From: Sphingomonas sp.
Lineage (GTDB): Bacteria > Pseudomonadota > Alphaproteobacteria > Sphingomonadales > Sphingomonadaceae
Direction of reading: 5' to 3'
NCBI GenBank assembly: GCA_017849555.1
Contig: JAFIGU010000085.1
Coordinates: forward strand, 1-64,000
DNA: 64,000 nt
The position numbers and the translations under genes were made by a program. Shown piece by piece: positions 62,448-64,000 of the stretch. Position 1 is the stretch's first letter; the number at the start of each line of letters is the position of its first letter. Under the pieces are notes generated by a model, which searched no databases, had not been told where the DNA came from, and worked only from the letters and a program-made list of their open reading frames with translations.

Positions 62448-63374
62448 TCACGCCGCCTCGAGCTCGTCTTTGAGCGCGCGCGCGGCGCCGGCGGGAAGCT
62501 CGCGCGCCTCGGGCTGGACGATCACGCTGTCCGCCGGCACGTCCGACAGCAGCCAGACATTGCCGCCGATCACCGATCGCGCGCCGATCGAGACGCGGCC
62601 GAGGATCGTCGCCCCGGCGTAGATCACCACATCGTCCTCCACCACCGGATGCCGCGCGAGCGCGCCGCCGGGCGCGCGCGTCGCCGAGCCCAGCGGGCTG
62701 CACGCGCCGAGCGTGACATGCTGGTAGAGCCGCACCCGATCGCCGACGATCGCGGTCTCGCCGATCACCACCCCGGTGCCGTGGTCGATGAAGAAATTGC
62801 GCCCGATCGTCGCGCCGGGGTGGATGTCGATCCCGGTGCGCTCGTTGGCGAGCTCGGAGATCAGCCGCGCGACGATCGGCGCGCCCAATGCGTGGAGCTG
62901 GTGCGCGAGCCGGTGGTAGAGGCTCGCGATCGCGCCGGGATAGCAGAGCAGGATCTCGTCGACGCTGCGCGCGGCGGGATCGCCGAGGAACGCCGCCTCG
63001 ACATCGCCGTCGACCAGCTCGCGCACCTCGCCGAGCGATGCGCCGAACAAGCGGACGATCGACGCCGCCTGGTCGGCCGGGAAATCGGCGCGCGATTCCT
63101 TTTGCCAATAGCCAAGCTCTGCGGCGATCTCGCGTTCGAGCGCGCCGAAGCCCGCGATCAGCTTGGCGGCGACGAACCGATCTTCCTCATCCCCCGCCGC
63201 GCCGCGGAACCGCCCGAGCCGGCGCGGGTAGAGCGCGGCGGCCAATATGTCGACGATCGCCGCGATCGCCTCGCGCGACGGGAAGCTTTCGACATCGCGC
63301 CCCTCCTCCTGCCGCGCGCGCCAGCGATCGCGCGCGCCGCGCAGCGCGGTCACCGTCTCGGCGAGGGTCGTCAT
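62448..63374 (-). CDS. serine O-acetyltransferase, EpsC/CysE type
   Basis: A 308-residue enzyme of cysteine synthesis that makes O-acetylserine. The helical N-terminal domain is followed by the left-handed beta helix with hexapeptide repeats: TGIDIHPGATIGRNFFIDHGTGVVIGETAIVGDRVRLYQHVTLGA. HGTGVVIGET is the active-site segment. It is coupled to the peroxiredoxin by a 4-bp ATGA overlap and to the C26 gene downstream. This fits a sulfur-limitation role together with the sulfatase operon. Confidence 0.9.
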   Translation of the reverse strand: MTTLAETVTALRGARDRWRARQEEGRDVESFPSREAIAAIVDILAAALYPRRLGRFRGAAGDEEDRFVAAKLIAGFGALEREIAAELGYWQKESRADFPADQAASIVRLFGASLGEVRELVDGDVEAAFLGDPAARSVDEILLCYPGAIASLYHRLAHQLHALGAPIVARLISELANERTGIDIHPGATIGRNFFIDHGTGVVIGETAIVGDRVRLYQHVTLGACSPLGSATRAPGGALARHPVVEDDVVIYAGATILGRVSIGARSVIGGNVWLLSDVPADSVIVQPEARELPAGAARALKDELEAA

Positions 63375-64000
63375 CGCCGCGCGCCCGGTTGCGGCACAGT
63401 GCGCAGATAGGGGGTGATCGTCCGCCAGCTGCCGAACAGCCGCCGCGCGGTTTCGTCGTCGACCGAGGGCAGGATGATGACATCGTCGCCGTCGCGCCAA
63501 TCGGCCGGGGTCGCCACCTGTTGCGTCTCGGTGAGCTGCAGGCTGTCGATGCTGCGCAGCAGCTCCGCGAAATTGCGCCCCGTCGAGGCGGGATAGGTCA
63601 GCGCCAGCCGCAGTCGCTTGGCGGGATCGATCACCAGCACGCTGCGCACCGTCACCGTATCCGACGCATTGGGGTGGATCAGATCGAGCAGATGCGAAAC
63701 GCGCCGGTCCTCGTCCGCGATCAGCGGGAAGTTGAGCGCGACGCCCTGCGTCTGTTCGATGTCCGAAGCCCAGGCGCGGTGGCTCGCCACCGAATCGACC
63801 GAAAGCCCTGCGACCTTGACCCCACGCCGGTCGAACTCAGGCTTGAGCCGCGCGACCGCGCCCAGCTCGGTCGTGCACACGGGGGTGAAATCGCGCGGAT
63901 GGCTGAACAGCACCACCCAGTCGTCGCCGGCCCAGCGGTAGAGACCGAAGTCTCCCTCGGTCGACGCTTGCGTAAAATCCGGCACCGTATCGAAAAGCTT
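63371..64000 (-). CDS. 1-Cys peroxiredoxin (Prx6/LsfA-like), 5' end outside the window
   Basis: The frame stays open to the window edge, where it reads KLFDTVPDFTQASTEG, so the true start lies outside. The 1-Cys class motif FSHPRDFTPVCTTELG carries the peroxidatic cysteine; DWRDGDDVIILPSVDDE and the long C-terminal arm are typical of Prx6-type proteins. It reduces peroxides. The LsfA-type member is induced by sulfur starvation in pseudomonads, consistent with the neighbours. It overlaps the acetyltransferase start in ATGA. Confidence 0.88.
   Translation of the reverse strand, partial: KLFDTVPDFTQASTEGDFGLYRWAGDDWVVLFSHPRDFTPVCTTELGAVARLKPEFDRRGVKVAGLSVDSVASHRAWASDIEQTQGVALNFPLIADEDRRVSHLLDLIHPNASDTVTVRSVLVIDPAKRLRLALTYPASTGRNFAELLRSIDSLQLTETQQVATPADWRDGDDVIILPSVDDETARRLFGSWRTITPYLRTVPQPGARR

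Noticed and set aside
1..64000. tRNA, rRNA, riboswitch or CRISPR elements
   Set aside because: I looked for TpsiC-loop-like motifs, spaced direct repeats and conserved RNA cores by eye and found none. A covariance-model scan would be decisive.

Overview
The window is about 64 kb of GC-rich bacterial DNA, clearly above 60% GC by eye. It is densely coded on both strands, and nothing in it looks like phage or plasmid. The gene set suggests a sphingomonad-type alphaproteobacterium: two large TonB-dependent receptors with clustered catabolic genes, DUF3597, DUF2490 and DUF6496 proteins, CsbD, a Mn catalase, and several sequences matching the alphaproteobacterial general stress promoter (GGAAC-N16/17-CGTT). 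This taxonomic call is an inference from gene content. I saw no rRNA, tRNA, CRISPR array or intact insertion sequence.

Layout. 1-7.7 kb: a sensor kinase that loses its ATPase domain at the left edge, YnfA, a small stress-type protein, a GST, an orphan YjhX toxin homologue, a Na+/H+ antiporter, a flavodoxin-fold reductase and a basic DUF6496 protein. 7.8-17.6 kb: DUF2490, an AT-rich island with a CtrA-like box, then a minus-strand sugar locus (TonB receptor, GH3 glycosidase, type B carboxylesterase, LacI regulator, FucP-type permease) with a palindromic operator ahead of the receptor. 17.9-23.5 kb: an outer-membrane barrel, a bestrophin-like protein, a small gene interrupted by a stop codon, a DHA2 exporter, DUF3597, a charged small protein and a Crp/Fnr regulator. 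23.7-27.3 kb: a tightly coupled three-gene operon of a YqcI/YcgG (GntA-like) protein, a DUF1989 protein and a 757-residue protein I do not recognise. This is the best candidate for an undescribed system. 27.4-32.9 kb: DNA ligase, PRC-barrel protein, Mn catalase, CsbD, a diguanylate cyclase and a Tim44-domain protein.

33-46 kb carries an anthranilate (2-aminobenzoate) CoA-ester pathway. The CoA ligase lies at 33.4-35.0 kb. The MarR regulator, fused monooxygenase/reductase, SDR, enoyl-CoA hydratase and RidA-like protein lie at 40.9-45.8 kb. Between them sit a small membrane protein, an AI-2E family transporter and a compact four-gene Csu-type chaperone-usher pilus operon. 46-54 kb holds a LysR/pirin pair, an S9 peptidase, a GFA protein, a coupled DUF763/YcaQ pair and a secreted metalloprotease-like protein. 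54-64 kb looks like a sulfur-scavenging region: a TonB receptor, GPH permease, TauD-type dioxygenase and arylsulfatase form one operon behind a 23-bp palindrome. Next to it are a 1-Cys peroxiredoxin (cut by the window end), a serine acetyltransferase, a class I amidotransferase-like peptidase and an RBBP9-like protein without its catalytic residues.

Operon logic is clear from gene joins. There are 4-bp ATGA overlaps in the YqcI operon, usher-pilin, monooxygenase-SDR and peroxiredoxin-acetyltransferase, and 1-2 nt joins in GH3-esterase, DUF763-YcaQ and receptor-permease. The stress-type promoters precede CsbD, Mn catalase and several small proteins, which suggests a dispersed general stress regulon.
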